Part shown: one piece after another, positions 45,763 through 54,546 of the stretch
Layout: every line of letters starts with the position of its first letter
Numbering within the stretch: the first letter of the stretch is position 1
Origin: Thioalkalivibrio sp. AKL19
Lineage (GTDB): Bacteria; Pseudomonadota; Gammaproteobacteria; Ectothiorhodospirales; Ectothiorhodospiraceae
DNA: 64,000 nt
NCBI RefSeq assembly: GCF_000420165.1
Contig: NZ_ATUK01000001.1
Coordinates: forward strand, 40,749-104,748
Direction: 5' to 3'
Program-made: the position numbers and the translations under genes
Notes under the pieces: generated by a model
Told to the model about the DNA's origin: nothing
Database searches by the model: none
The model's input: the letters and a program-made list of their open reading frames with translations, nothing else

Positions 45763-46155
45763 ATGCTGGTAAGCGAAATTCTCAGACCCGATGTCGTCAC
45801 GGTGTCGCCGCTGGCACCGCTTCGCGAGGCGATGCAATTGATGCGCAAGCACGGCGTGAAGTCGCTGGTGGTGGAAAAGCAGCATCCGCACGACGCCTAC
45901 GGCATCATCACCTACACCACGATTCTCAAGACGATCGTCGCGGAGGAGGGCGATATCGACCTCTCGAATGTCTATGATGTCTGCACCAAGCCAGTCATCA
46001 CCGTGCCGGCCGAGATGGATGTGAAGTACGTCGCGCGGCTGATGGTGAGCCAGGGGATCCGGCGGCTGGTGGTGCTGAAGGGCAACGAGCTGGAAGGGAT
46101 CGTGACGACCAGCGACATCGTCGGATCGATCCTCGAGATGGCCGACATGGACTGA
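45763..46155 (+). CDS. CBS-domain protein
   Basis: A 130-residue protein of two CBS domains (a Bateman pair). Repeat one: VVTVSPLAPLREAMQLMRKHGVKSLVV; repeat two: PVITVPAEMDVKYVARLMVSQGIRRLVVL, followed by LEGIVTTSDIVGSIL. CBS pairs bind adenine nucleotides and sense energy or ionic state. It is the third gene of the DUF1538 / PII-like / CBS unit, 11 bp after the PII-like gene. Confidence 0.9.
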   Translation: MLVSEILRPDVVTVSPLAPLREAMQLMRKHGVKSLVVEKQHPHDAYGIITYTTILKTIVAEEGDIDLSNVYDVCTKPVITVPAEMDVKYVARLMVSQGIRRLVVLKGNELEGIVTTSDIVGSILEMADMD

Positions 46156-46239
46156 ACCCCGCCGCCCCAAGCGGGTCGGATTTCAGTGACTTCGCGCATG
46201 ACCCGGTGTTGTGCGTTCACTTTTTGCAGAAGGCCCGAT

Positions 46240-47514
46240 ATGGCGTCCGTGTCGATCATCGAGGGGTTCGAGAAACTCCGATTGCTGGATGCGGCCATCG
46301 AGCAATCGTACAACGCGGTCGTCATTACAGACGCCGATCTGGACGCCGGCCCGCGGATCGTTTACGTCAATGCCGGCTTCGAGCGTATGACCGGGTATTC
46401 GCGGGAGGAAGCCCTCGGTAAAACCCCGCGTATCCTTCAGGGTGCGGCAACCTCGCGCGCCGTTCTGGACAGGTTGCGCGGGGCGCTCCTCGGTGGAGAG
46501 TATTTCGAGGGCGAAACGGTCAACTACCGCAAGGATGGCAACTCGTACGCGGTTCGCTGGCACATCTCGCCCGTCTATGCCAGCGATAACGACCGGGACA
46601 TTACCCACTTCGTCTCGGTGCAGAAGGACGTTACCGAGGAGCGGCGGCGGGATGACGATCTGCGGCTGCTGTCGACCGCGCTGGAGGTGTCGGTGGATCC
46701 CGTGCTGATCACCGATCCGGACGGCACGATCACCTATGTGAACGCGGCCTTCGAGGAGCAGACCGGGTACAGCCGGAATGAAGCCGTCGGCAAGAATCCG
46801 CGATTTCTCCAGTCCGGTCAGCAGGATGCCGCGTTCTACCGCGAGATGTGGGAGACCCTGAAACGGGGTGACGCCTTTCGTGGGGAGTTCGTGAACCGCC
46901 GCCGCGACGGCACCCTGATGAACATGGAGCAGAGCATCAGTCCGGTGACCGATGCCCATGGCCGGGTAACGCACTACGTGTCGATCAGCAAGGATGTGAC
47001 CGATCGAGTGCGCATGGAGGACGAGATCCGGCGCCTGGCCCATACCGACTGGCTGACGGGGCTGGCCAACCGTCTGAGTCTGGGCAATACCCTGGAGGCG
47101 GAGATGGAGCGCAGCCGCCGCTATGGACGGCCCCTCTCCCTGATCATGTTCGATATCGACTATTTCAAGGACTTCAACGACGACTACGGCCACGAGACCG
47201 GAGACAACGTCCTCAAGCGGCTGGCCGATACGGTGCAGGGCGCGCTGCGCGAGGCAGACGCCCTTGGGCGCTGGGGCGGCGAGGAATTCATGGTCGTGGT
47301 TCCGGAGACAACGGGAGAAGGCGCCGAAGCCATGGCCGAAAAGCTGCGCAAGGCAGTGGCGGCCATGGAAACGGGATGCCCGGCGTCGGTGACGGCGAGT
47401 TTCGGGGTGACCGAGATGCGCCAGGGCGATACCCCCAAGACCTTCGCCCGCCGAGTGGACGAAGCGATGTATCAGGCCAAGGAGTCGGGTCGTAACCGCG
47501 TTGTCTTGCTCTGA
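46240..47514 (+). CDS. Diguanylate cyclase with two PAS domains
   Basis: A 424-residue cytoplasmic protein. PAS 1 (about residues 15-130) and PAS 2 (about 135-250) each have LOV-like architecture, but the flavin Cys is Pro in both (GKTPRILQG, GKNPRFLQS), so they are not photoactive by that route. The GGDEF domain follows (HTDWLTGLANR, FDIDYFKDFNDDYGHETGD) with active site RWGGEEF at about residue 346. The RxxD inhibition site READ lies five residues before it, so c-di-GMP feedback is likely. The start at 46240 has AGAAGG upstream. Confidence 0.93.
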   Translation: MASVSIIEGFEKLRLLDAAIEQSYNAVVITDADLDAGPRIVYVNAGFERMTGYSREEALGKTPRILQGAATSRAVLDRLRGALLGGEYFEGETVNYRKDGNSYAVRWHISPVYASDNDRDITHFVSVQKDVTEERRRDDDLRLLSTALEVSVDPVLITDPDGTITYVNAAFEEQTGYSRNEAVGKNPRFLQSGQQDAAFYREMWETLKRGDAFRGEFVNRRRDGTLMNMEQSISPVTDAHGRVTHYVSISKDVTDRVRMEDEIRRLAHTDWLTGLANRLSLGNTLEAEMERSRRYGRPLSLIMFDIDYFKDFNDDYGHETGDNVLKRLADTVQGALREADALGRWGGEEFMVVVPETTGEGAEAMAEKLRKAVAAMETGCPASVTASFGVTEMRQGDTPKTFARRVDEAMYQAKESGRNRVVLL

Positions 47515-47554
47515 GGCCGTGGTTCCGGTAGTGCGTCGGTGGCCGTAACGAAAA

Positions 47555-47581
47555 CGGGCCGACCCCAAAAGGGTCGGCCCG
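47555..47581 (-). terminator. Hairpin terminator between convergent genes
   Basis: CGGGCCGACCC at 47555-47565 pairs with GGGTCGGCCCG at 47571-47581. The A run before 47555 becomes a T run on the minus strand, so it best ends the leftward methyltransferase gene; it may also serve the cyclase gene. Confidence 0.75.
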
Positions 47582-47630
47582 TCCTGTGTCCTGTCGGGGA
47601 TGCCATGCCCCGATATTGGCAGCGTCCGGA

Positions 47631-48392
47631 CTACGCGCGGCGGCGCAGGACCCAGATCTCCAGCAGGGCCCAGTCCTCGCCCGGATAGTTCTCCTGCTCC
47701 AGCGGCGACAGGCGGCGATGGCGGCTGGCGGTGCTACCGACGAATTCCAGGTGTTCCAGCAGCAGGCGCTTGGTCGCGTCGGCCTTTTCCAGGGCGAAGG
47801 GGTTCAGGAAGTTGACCAGCATGTAGCCCTCGCGCGGCGTCTCCGCGAAGGAGCGCACGAGCTTCTCGATCGCCGGCGGATCCAGGTAGACCAGCGATGC
47901 GGTGGAGATCACGATGTCCGCATCGGCCATGGATTTTTCGATCGCGGCCTGGGTCTCCGGGGCCGGCTGGTTCAGATCGGCCTCGAACGTCGTGTCGAAC
48001 AGCCCGGCGCTCTTGCCATAGGCCAGCGCATTGCCGGAGATATCGATCCCGGTGGTCTTCATCGGCAGGCGGCGCGGCGCGGCGACGGTCTTGCAGGCCT
48101 GCTCGTCGGCCCAGTTGGCGCGGATTGCCTCGACATCCATGTTGTGGATGGCGGCCATGGTGGTGTTGCCGAAGCAGCAGCACAGATCCACGTAATTCAG
48201 GGTCTTGCCGGCGGCGGCCTGCTTTTCGGCCCAGGGGAGGATCAGCCGGTCGAAGGTTTGCCGGTTGAAGTCGTCGGAGATGTAGTCGAGCGCGTCGATG
48301 ATGCGCTCTTTGAACGGCACCGGGGTCTCGGCGACGTAGATGTCGTCAAAATGCTGTTTCTTCTCCTCGGTCTTCACTTGCGGCTCACTCAT
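47631..48392 (-). CDS. AdoMet-dependent methyltransferase with a CCC motif
   Basis: A 253-residue class I methyltransferase. Its AdoMet site is NYVDLCCCFGNTTMAAIHN, where three consecutive Cys replace the usual glycine-rich turn, and TTGIDISGNALAYGK follows. ADIVISTASLVYLDPPAIEKL and MLVNFLNPFAL are later strands. I do not recognise the subfamily or substrate. The start at 48392 follows GAGGAGAAG. It is divergent from manB. Confidence 0.75.
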   Translation of the reverse strand: MSEPQVKTEEKKQHFDDIYVAETPVPFKERIIDALDYISDDFNRQTFDRLILPWAEKQAAAGKTLNYVDLCCCFGNTTMAAIHNMDVEAIRANWADEQACKTVAAPRRLPMKTTGIDISGNALAYGKSAGLFDTTFEADLNQPAPETQAAIEKSMADADIVISTASLVYLDPPAIEKLVRSFAETPREGYMLVNFLNPFALEKADATKRLLLEHLEFVGSTASRHRRLSPLEQENYPGEDWALLEIWVLRRRA

Positions 48393-48572
48393 CGACTTCT
48401 CCTCGTTGGATAAACACACCATGTTCGGGGGCATGAACCCGGAACGTCAAGTAACGCCGTTCACGCTGTTGGTACCGAGTGGGCGCCATGGGGCGATTCG
48501 GCTATGTATCATGAAACGAAGAGTCGCGGTCCCCACCAGGACGGGGACTGAATATCGCAGGAAGGGGAGTGC

Positions 48573-49916
48573 ATGAAGATCGACTGTTTCAAGGCCTACG
48601 ACGTGCGCGGCCGGGTGCCGGATCAACTCAACGCGGACGTGGTGCGAGCGATCGGGCGCGCCTTCGCCGAGGAGATCCGTCCGGGGCGAACCGTAGTCGG
48701 ACACGATATCCGCCTGTCCAGCCCGGAACTGGCGCGGGCGCTGACCGAAGGCCTGACGGCCGGGGGCAGCGACGTGGCCGATATCGGCATGTGCGGTACG
48801 GAAGAGGTCTATTTCGCCACGGCGCATTACGGCGCGGGCGGCGGGATCATGGTGACCGCCAGCCACAACCCGCTGGACTACAACGGTTTGAAGCTGGTGC
48901 GCAGGGAGGCGCGGCCGATCAGTGGGGATTCCGGGCTGCAGGCGATCCGCGCGCGCGCCGAGCGTGGCGATTTCCGGCCTATGCCCCATGGCCAGGTGCG
49001 ACACCTGGACCACCGGGCTGACTATGTCGCCCGGTTGCTGGCCTCGGTCGATCGCGAGGCGCTTCCGAGGCTCAGGGTGGTCGTAAACCCCGGAAACGGG
49101 GGCGCGGGTCCGGTACTGGAAGCGCTGGAGCCGTATCTCCCGTTTGAACTGATCCGGGTCAATTTCGAGCCGGACGGCCGATTCCCCAACGGGATCCCCA
49201 ATCCACTGTTGCCGGAGAACCGGGCGGCGACCGCCGAGGCGGTACGCCGCCACGGCGCCGATCTGGGCGTGGCCTGGGACGGGGACTTTGATCGCTGTTT
49301 CCTGTTCGACGCCCAAGGCAACTTCATCGAGGGGTATTACATCGTCGGCCTGCTCGCCGAGGCCTGCCTGGAGGGTCATGCCGGGGAACGGATCGTCCAT
49401 GACCCGCGCCTGACCTGGAACACCATCGAGATGGTGCGCGCGGCCGGGGGCGAGCCGATCCAGTCCAAGACCGGACATGCCTTCATGAAGGAGCGGCTGC
49501 GCCACGAGGATGCGATCTACGGCGGCGAGATGAGTGCCCACCACTATTTCCGCGATTTCTACTATTGCGATACCGGGATGCTGCCCTGGCTGCGGGTCGC
49601 CGAACTTATGGGCCGGCGGAGCCAGTCGCTGGGCGAGATGGTGGCCGAACGCATGGCCCGCTTTCCATGCAGTGGCGAGCTCAACTTCGAGGTCGAGGAT
49701 GTGGCGGCCGCCACCAACCGGGTACTGGGTGCCTACGCGGAGCAGGGCGGGGCGCTGGATCATACCGATGGCGTCAGCCTGGAGTTCGCCGACTGGCGCT
49801 TCAACTTGCGCAGCTCGAATACCGAACCGCTGCTGCGGCTGAATGTGGAAACCCGCGCCGACCCGGCCCTGCTGGAACGCCGCGTGGACGAGATTTCCCG
49901 CCTGATACGGGGGTAA
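48573..49916 (+). CDS. manB: Phosphomannomutase
   Basis: Converts mannose-6-phosphate to mannose-1-phosphate. It has 447 residues in four domains. The phospho-serine loop is MVTASHNPLDYNG, the metal loop is AWDGDFDRCF, the sugar loop is YGGEMSAHHYF and the phosphate loop is LRSSNTEPLLRLNVE. This is the CpsG/ManB branch. It leads the manB-manC-gmd-fcl-GT10 operon for GDP-L-fucose. Confidence 0.95.
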   Translation: MKIDCFKAYDVRGRVPDQLNADVVRAIGRAFAEEIRPGRTVVGHDIRLSSPELARALTEGLTAGGSDVADIGMCGTEEVYFATAHYGAGGGIMVTASHNPLDYNGLKLVRREARPISGDSGLQAIRARAERGDFRPMPHGQVRHLDHRADYVARLLASVDREALPRLRVVVNPGNGGAGPVLEALEPYLPFELIRVNFEPDGRFPNGIPNPLLPENRAATAEAVRRHGADLGVAWDGDFDRCFLFDAQGNFIEGYYIVGLLAEACLEGHAGERIVHDPRLTWNTIEMVRAAGGEPIQSKTGHAFMKERLRHEDAIYGGEMSAHHYFRDFYYCDTGMLPWLRVAELMGRRSQSLGEMVAERMARFPCSGELNFEVEDVAAATNRVLGAYAEQGGALDHTDGVSLEFADWRFNLRSSNTEPLLRLNVETRADPALLERRVDEISRLIRG

Positions 49917-49921
49917 GACCA

Positions 49922-51352
49922 ATGGAACAGACGCAAAGCCGGACCGACCTGCAGCCGGTGATCCTGGCCGGCGGCTCGGGTACCCGGCTGTGGCCCGTGT
50001 CACGCAGCCACTATCCGAAGCAGTTCCTGTCCCTGACGGGCGAGCAGACCCTGCTGCAGCAGACGGCGCAGCGGCTGGACGGCCTGGGCGCGGCACCGCC
50101 GCTGGTACTGGCCAATGTCGAGCATCGTTTCCTCGCGGCCGAGCAGTTGCGCGCGGCGGGTGTGGAGCAGGCGCGCATTATGCTGGAACCCGAGGGGCGC
50201 AATACCGCTCCGGCGATCGCCCTGGCCGCGCTGCAGGCGCGAACCGAAGGGCGCGATCCGCTGTTGCTGGTGCTGGCCGCGGACCACCACATCGGGGATG
50301 CCGCGGCCTTTCGCGAAGCCGTTGCGCGAGCCGTGGCCCTGGCGGACGCGGGTTACCTGGTGACCTTCGGCATCGTGCCCACCGCCGCGGAGACGGGCTA
50401 TGGCTATATCCAGCAGGGGGAGTCGCTGGGAGAAGCCGGCGCCCGGGTGGCGCGGTTTGTCGAGAAGCCGGATGCCGCGACGGCCCGCGACTACGTCGAG
50501 CGCGGCGACTACCTCTGGAACAGCGGGATGTTCGTCTTCCGCGCATCGCAGTACCTCGACGAGCTGGCGCGATTCGAGCCCGCCATCATGACCGCCTGTC
50601 GCGCCGCGCTGGAGGATGCCCGCGAGGATCTCGACTTCCTGCGGGTGGACCCCGAGGCCTTCGCCTCGGCGCCCAATATCTCCGTGGATTACGCGGTGAT
50701 GGAGCGCACCGAACATGCCGCGGTGACGCCACTCGCCGCCGGCTGGAGCGACATCGGCTCGTGGTCCGCCCTGGCCGGGGTACGCGGCATGGACGAGGAG
50801 GGCAACACGCTGCGCGGCGACTGCCTGCTGGAAGACAGCGAGGGCTGCGTGGTGGACGCCGATGGCCTCCTGGTCGCGGGCATCGGACTGCGCAACCTGG
50901 CGGTGGTGGCAACCCGCGATGCGGTGCTGGTCGCCGATCGCGACCGGGTGCAGGACGTCAAGCGCATCGTTGACCGCCTGAAGGAGGCCAATCGCAGCGA
51001 GCACGTGGACCACACCGTGGTCTACCGTCCCTGGGGCTGCTACGAATCCATCGATACTGGATCGCGCTATCAGGTCAAGCGCATCACCGTGAACCCGGGG
51101 GCCCGACTGTCCCTGCAAATGCATCATCATCGCGCTGAGCACTGGGTGGTGGTCAGCGGGACCGCCCGCGTGACAAACGGCGAACGGAACTACCTGGTCA
51201 CCGAAAACGAATCGACCTTCATCCCCATCGGGCAGGTCCACTGCCTGGAAAACCCGGGCGCACTCCCGCTGGAGCTGATCGAGGTCCAGTCCGGCAGCTA
51301 CCTGGGCGAGGACGACATCGTTCGCCTGGAGGACGTCTACGGTCGCGCCTGA
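49922..51352 (+). CDS. manC: Mannose-1-phosphate guanylyltransferase / mannose-6-phosphate isomerase
   Basis: A 476-residue bifunctional enzyme. The nucleotidyltransferase part (residues 1-340) starts VILAGGSGTRLWPVSR and has EPEGRNTAPAIALAA and RFVEKPD. The isomerase part (residues ~360-476) is a cupin: RPWGCYESID, RLSLQMHHHRAEHWVVVSG with metal His residues, and FIPIGQVHCLENPG. It supplies GDP-mannose to gmd. Spacing to manB is 5 bp. Confidence 0.95.
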   Translation: MEQTQSRTDLQPVILAGGSGTRLWPVSRSHYPKQFLSLTGEQTLLQQTAQRLDGLGAAPPLVLANVEHRFLAAEQLRAAGVEQARIMLEPEGRNTAPAIALAALQARTEGRDPLLLVLAADHHIGDAAAFREAVARAVALADAGYLVTFGIVPTAAETGYGYIQQGESLGEAGARVARFVEKPDAATARDYVERGDYLWNSGMFVFRASQYLDELARFEPAIMTACRAALEDAREDLDFLRVDPEAFASAPNISVDYAVMERTEHAAVTPLAAGWSDIGSWSALAGVRGMDEEGNTLRGDCLLEDSEGCVVDADGLLVAGIGLRNLAVVATRDAVLVADRDRVQDVKRIVDRLKEANRSEHVDHTVVYRPWGCYESIDTGSRYQVKRITVNPGARLSLQMHHHRAEHWVVVSGTARVTNGERNYLVTENESTFIPIGQVHCLENPGALPLELIEVQSGSYLGEDDIVRLEDVYGRA

Positions 51353-51439
51353 GCGTGCGGCCTGGCTGTGGCGGGAATGCTATGATCCGGCGTTTTGGGC
51401 GGCGTTTTTGCGTGGTGCCGTCCGGTAGCGGGAGTCGAC

Positions 51440-52525
51440 ATGGCCAAAGTGGCATTGATCACCGGGATCACGGGGCAGGACGGGGCCTACCTGGCCGAGT
51501 TCCTGCTGGACAAGGGCTACGAGGTGCACGGGATCAAGCGCCGCTCGTCGCTCTTCAACACCGATCGCATTGACCACCTTTACCAGGACCCGCATGAGAG
51601 CGATCGCCGGTTCATTCTGCATCACGGGGATCTGACCGATTCGACCTGCCTGATCCGCATCATTCAGCAGGTGCAGCCGGACGAGATCTACAATCTCGCC
51701 GCGCAGTCGCATGTCGCGGTCTCGTTTGAGGAGCCGGAGTACACCGCCAACTCCGATGCCCTGGGCACGCTCCGCGTGCTGGAGGCGATCCGCATCCTCG
51801 GTATGGAGCAGACCACGCGCTTCTATCAGGCCAGCACCTCGGAGCTCTACGGGAAGGTTCAGGCCACCCCGCAGGACGAGACCACCCCATTTTATCCGCG
51901 CAGCCCGTATGCGGTGGCCAAGCTGTATGCCTACTGGATCGTGGTCAATTACCGCGAGGCCTACGGGATGTACGCCTGCAACGGCATCCTGTTCAACCAC
52001 GAATCGCCGGTGCGTGGCGAAACCTTCGTCACCCGCAAGATTACGCGCGCCCTGGCCCGTATCAAGCTGGGGCTGCAGGAACGGCTCTATCTGGGCAACC
52101 TGGATGCCAAACGGGACTGGGGGCATGCCCGTGACTACGTCGAGATGCAGTGGCTGATGCTGCAGCAGGAAACCCCGGACGACTACGTGATCGCCACCGG
52201 CGAACAGCACAGCGTGCGCGACTTCGTGGATGCCGCGGCGCGCGAGCTGGGCATGCGTATCGAATGGCGCGGCGAGGGCGTGGACGAACAGGGATTCGAC
52301 GAAAAGGGCCGCTGCATCGTGTCGGTGGACCCGCGCTATTTTCGTCCCACCGAGGTCGAGACCCTGTTGGGGGATGCCAGCAAGGCCAAGCGCGAGCTGG
52401 GCTGGGAACCGCGTATTCGCTTTGACGAACTGGTGGCCGAGATGGTGCGCGAGGACCTCAGGAGCGCCGAGCGGGACGAGCTGGTGCGCGACCACGGCTA
52501 CCGGACCCTGAGCCGCCATGAGTAA
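51440..52525 (+). CDS. gmd: GDP-mannose 4,6-dehydratase
   Basis: An SDR enzyme of 361 residues that turns GDP-mannose into the 4-keto-6-deoxy form. NAD site: [19 protein letters not shown]. Catalytic region: STSELYGKV and [15 protein letters not shown] with Tyr and Lys. Also typical are [17 protein letters not shown] and [17 protein letters not shown]. The start at 51440 follows GGGAG. It overlaps fcl by 8 bp. Confidence 0.97.
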   Translation: MAKVALITGITGQDGAYLAEFLLDKGYEVHGIKRRSSLFNTDRIDHLYQDPHESDRRFILHHGDLTDSTCLIRIIQQVQPDEIYNLAAQSHVAVSFEEPEYTANSDALGTLRVLEAIRILGMEQTTRFYQASTSELYGKVQATPQDETTPFYPRSPYAVAKLYAYWIVVNYREAYGMYACNGILFNHESPVRGETFVTRKITRALARIKLGLQERLYLGNLDAKRDWGHARDYVEMQWLMLQQETPDDYVIATGEQHSVRDFVDAAARELGMRIEWRGEGVDEQGFDEKGRCIVSVDPRYFRPTEVETLLGDASKAKRELGWEPRIRFDELVAEMVREDLRSAERDELVRDHGYRTLSRHE

Positions 52526-53483
52526 ATCGCAACGCGTCTTCGTCGCCGGACACCGGGGGATGGTGGGCAGCGCGGTGTGTCGCCAGCTCGAGGACTGGCC
52601 GGGTGTGGAACTGCTGACCCGTAGCCATGCGGAGCTGGACCTGACCGATCAGGCGGCGGTCGAGGCCTTCATGCGCGTGGAGCGCCCGGATCAGGTCTAT
52701 CTGGCGGCGGCCAAGGTCGGGGGTATCCATGCCAACAACACCTATCCGGCCGAGTTCATCCGCGACAACCTCGCGATCCAGACGAACGTGATCCATGGCG
52801 CGCACATCGCGGGCGTGCGGCGGCTGCTCTTTCTCGGGTCCAGCTGCATCTATCCGCGCGAGGCGCCGCAGCCAATCCCCGAGGAGGCCCTGCTGACCGG
52901 GCCGCTGGAGCCGACCAACGAGCCCTACGCGATTGCCAAGATCGCCGGCATCAAGCTGTGCGAGAGCTACAACCGGCAGTACGGCACGGATTACCGCTCG
53001 GTGATGCCGACCAACCTCTACGGCCCGGGTGACAACTATCACCCGGAGAACAGCCACGTGATTCCCGGGCTGATCCGGCGCTTTCACGAGGCGAAGCGGG
53101 CCGGAGCCGGGCAGGTGACCGTCTGGGGGAGTGGCACCCCGCGCCGGGAGTTCCTCCACGTGGATGACATGGCGGCGGCCTGTGTGCACGTGATGAACCT
53201 CGATCACGTGACCTACGCAGAACACACGCAACCGATGCTGAGCCATATCAACGTCGGCACCGGCGAAGATCTTGCGATCGCCGACCTGGCGCGGCTGGTG
53301 GCGCGGGTGGTGGGCTTTTCCGGCGAACTGCGTTTTGACACGTCGCGCCCGGACGGGACGCCGCGCAAGCTGCTGGATGTCTCGCGACTCGCGGCGCTGG
53401 GATGGAAGGCCCGAATCGAACTCGAAGAGGGGCTCTCCGGGGCCTATGCCGAGTTCCTGGAACGCGGCGGAGATCGGCCGTGA
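52518..53483 (+). CDS. fcl: GDP-L-fucose synthase
   Basis: A 321-residue SDR epimerase/reductase that makes GDP-L-fucose from the Gmd product. NADPH site: [18 protein letters not shown]. Catalytic Tyr/Lys: [29 protein letters not shown] and [18 protein letters not shown] are family marks. It overlaps both neighbours by a few bases. Confidence 0.97.
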   Translation: MSKSQRVFVAGHRGMVGSAVCRQLEDWPGVELLTRSHAELDLTDQAAVEAFMRVERPDQVYLAAAKVGGIHANNTYPAEFIRDNLAIQTNVIHGAHIAGVRRLLFLGSSCIYPREAPQPIPEEALLTGPLEPTNEPYAIAKIAGIKLCESYNRQYGTDYRSVMPTNLYGPGDNYHPENSHVIPGLIRRFHEAKRAGAGQVTVWGSGTPRREFLHVDDMAAACVHVMNLDHVTYAEHTQPMLSHINVGTGEDLAIADLARLVARVVGFSGELRFDTSRPDGTPRKLLDVSRLAALGWKARIELEEGLSGAYAEFLERGGDRP

Positions 53484-54529
53484 CCGAGCCCGCCTCGCGT
53501 CCGATTCGGGTGAAGTTTCTCTCGACCATGCGCGAGGGTATCTGGCGCCACCAGTTGCCGGACGGCGAGGCGCGCTGGGGGCGCTGCGAGTTCGTTTTCG
53601 ACCCCGCGGTAACGGACTACGACTGGCTGGTGGTCTACGACGAATTTCCTTCCAACACCGGGCGCAACCGGCACTACAGCGAACAGCTGACCTGTGGGGC
53701 CGAGCGTACGCTCCTGGTAACCATGGAGCCGCCGTCCATCAAGTCCTACGGCCGGCGTTTTACCCGGCAGTTCGGGCGTGTGCTGACCTCGCACCCGGAA
53801 TGGGCCCTCAAGCACCGGCGGCGCATCCATTCCCAGCAGGGGATGATCTGGTACTACGGTTTCGGCAGCCAGGGCGAGCGGCCGTACAACGAGATGCACG
53901 CGAGGCCGCCGCTGGAGAAGACCCGCGAGATCGCCACCATGTGTTCGGCGAAACGCCAGCGTCACACCTTGCACCGGCGACGCTATGACTTCACCTGGGC
54001 GCTGAAGGCCGAGCTGCCGGAACTGGAGATCTTCGGCAAGGGCGTGCAGCCGCTGGATGACAAGGCCGAGTGCCTGGACGCGTACCGGTACCACCTGGCG
54101 GTGGAGAATTACGTGGGCGCGCACCACTGGACCGAGAAGCTGGCGGACGCCTTTCTCGGCGCGACGCTCCCGTTTTACTACGGTGCGCCCAATGCGGCGG
54201 ACTATTTTCCGCCGGAAAGCTTCATCGCGATTGATATCGAAGACGTGGAGGGGATGGCACAACGCATTCGCCGCGCCATCCGCGACAACGAGTATGAACA
54301 GCGCCTGCCACACATCCTCGAGGCCCGGCGCCGGGTGCTGGAGGAGTACAACCAGTTCGCCGTGGTCTCGCGGATTATCGAGGCTGCACACGACACCGAG
54401 CCGGCTGGTCCCACGGGGCAGTGGATCCATTCTCGTCGCGCCCTGCGGCGCCGCGATCCGCTGGCCGCTCTGGAAGGAGCCTGGGAGAAGGTCAGCCAGC
54501 GCGTTGGCCACCTCGCCGGACGTATCTGA
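53480..54529 (+). CDS. Family GT10 fucosyltransferase
   Basis: A 349-residue glycosyltransferase that probably moves L-fucose from GDP-fucose to a surface glycan. The family signature is [21 protein letters not shown] followed by [23 protein letters not shown], close to the alpha-1,3-fucosyltransferase motif. There is no membrane segment, so it would act at the inner face of the membrane. The start is GTG at 53480, overlapping the fcl stop by 4 bp. Position at the end of the GDP-fucose operon strongly supports the donor. The acceptor is unknown. Confidence 0.87.
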   Translation: MTEPASRPIRVKFLSTMREGIWRHQLPDGEARWGRCEFVFDPAVTDYDWLVVYDEFPSNTGRNRHYSEQLTCGAERTLLVTMEPPSIKSYGRRFTRQFGRVLTSHPEWALKHRRRIHSQQGMIWYYGFGSQGERPYNEMHARPPLEKTREIATMCSAKRQRHTLHRRRYDFTWALKAELPELEIFGKGVQPLDDKAECLDAYRYHLAVENYVGAHHWTEKLADAFLGATLPFYYGAPNAADYFPPESFIAIDIEDVEGMAQRIRRAIRDNEYEQRLPHILEARRRVLEEYNQFAVVSRIIEAAHDTEPAGPTGQWIHSRRALRRRDPLAALEGAWEKVSQRVGHLAGRI

Positions 54530-54546
54530 ACTGGCCGCTTTGCGGT

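Noticed and set aside
46240..46700. A second LOV photoreceptor in the cyclase.
   Set aside because: The flavin-bonding Cys is Pro in both PAS domains.
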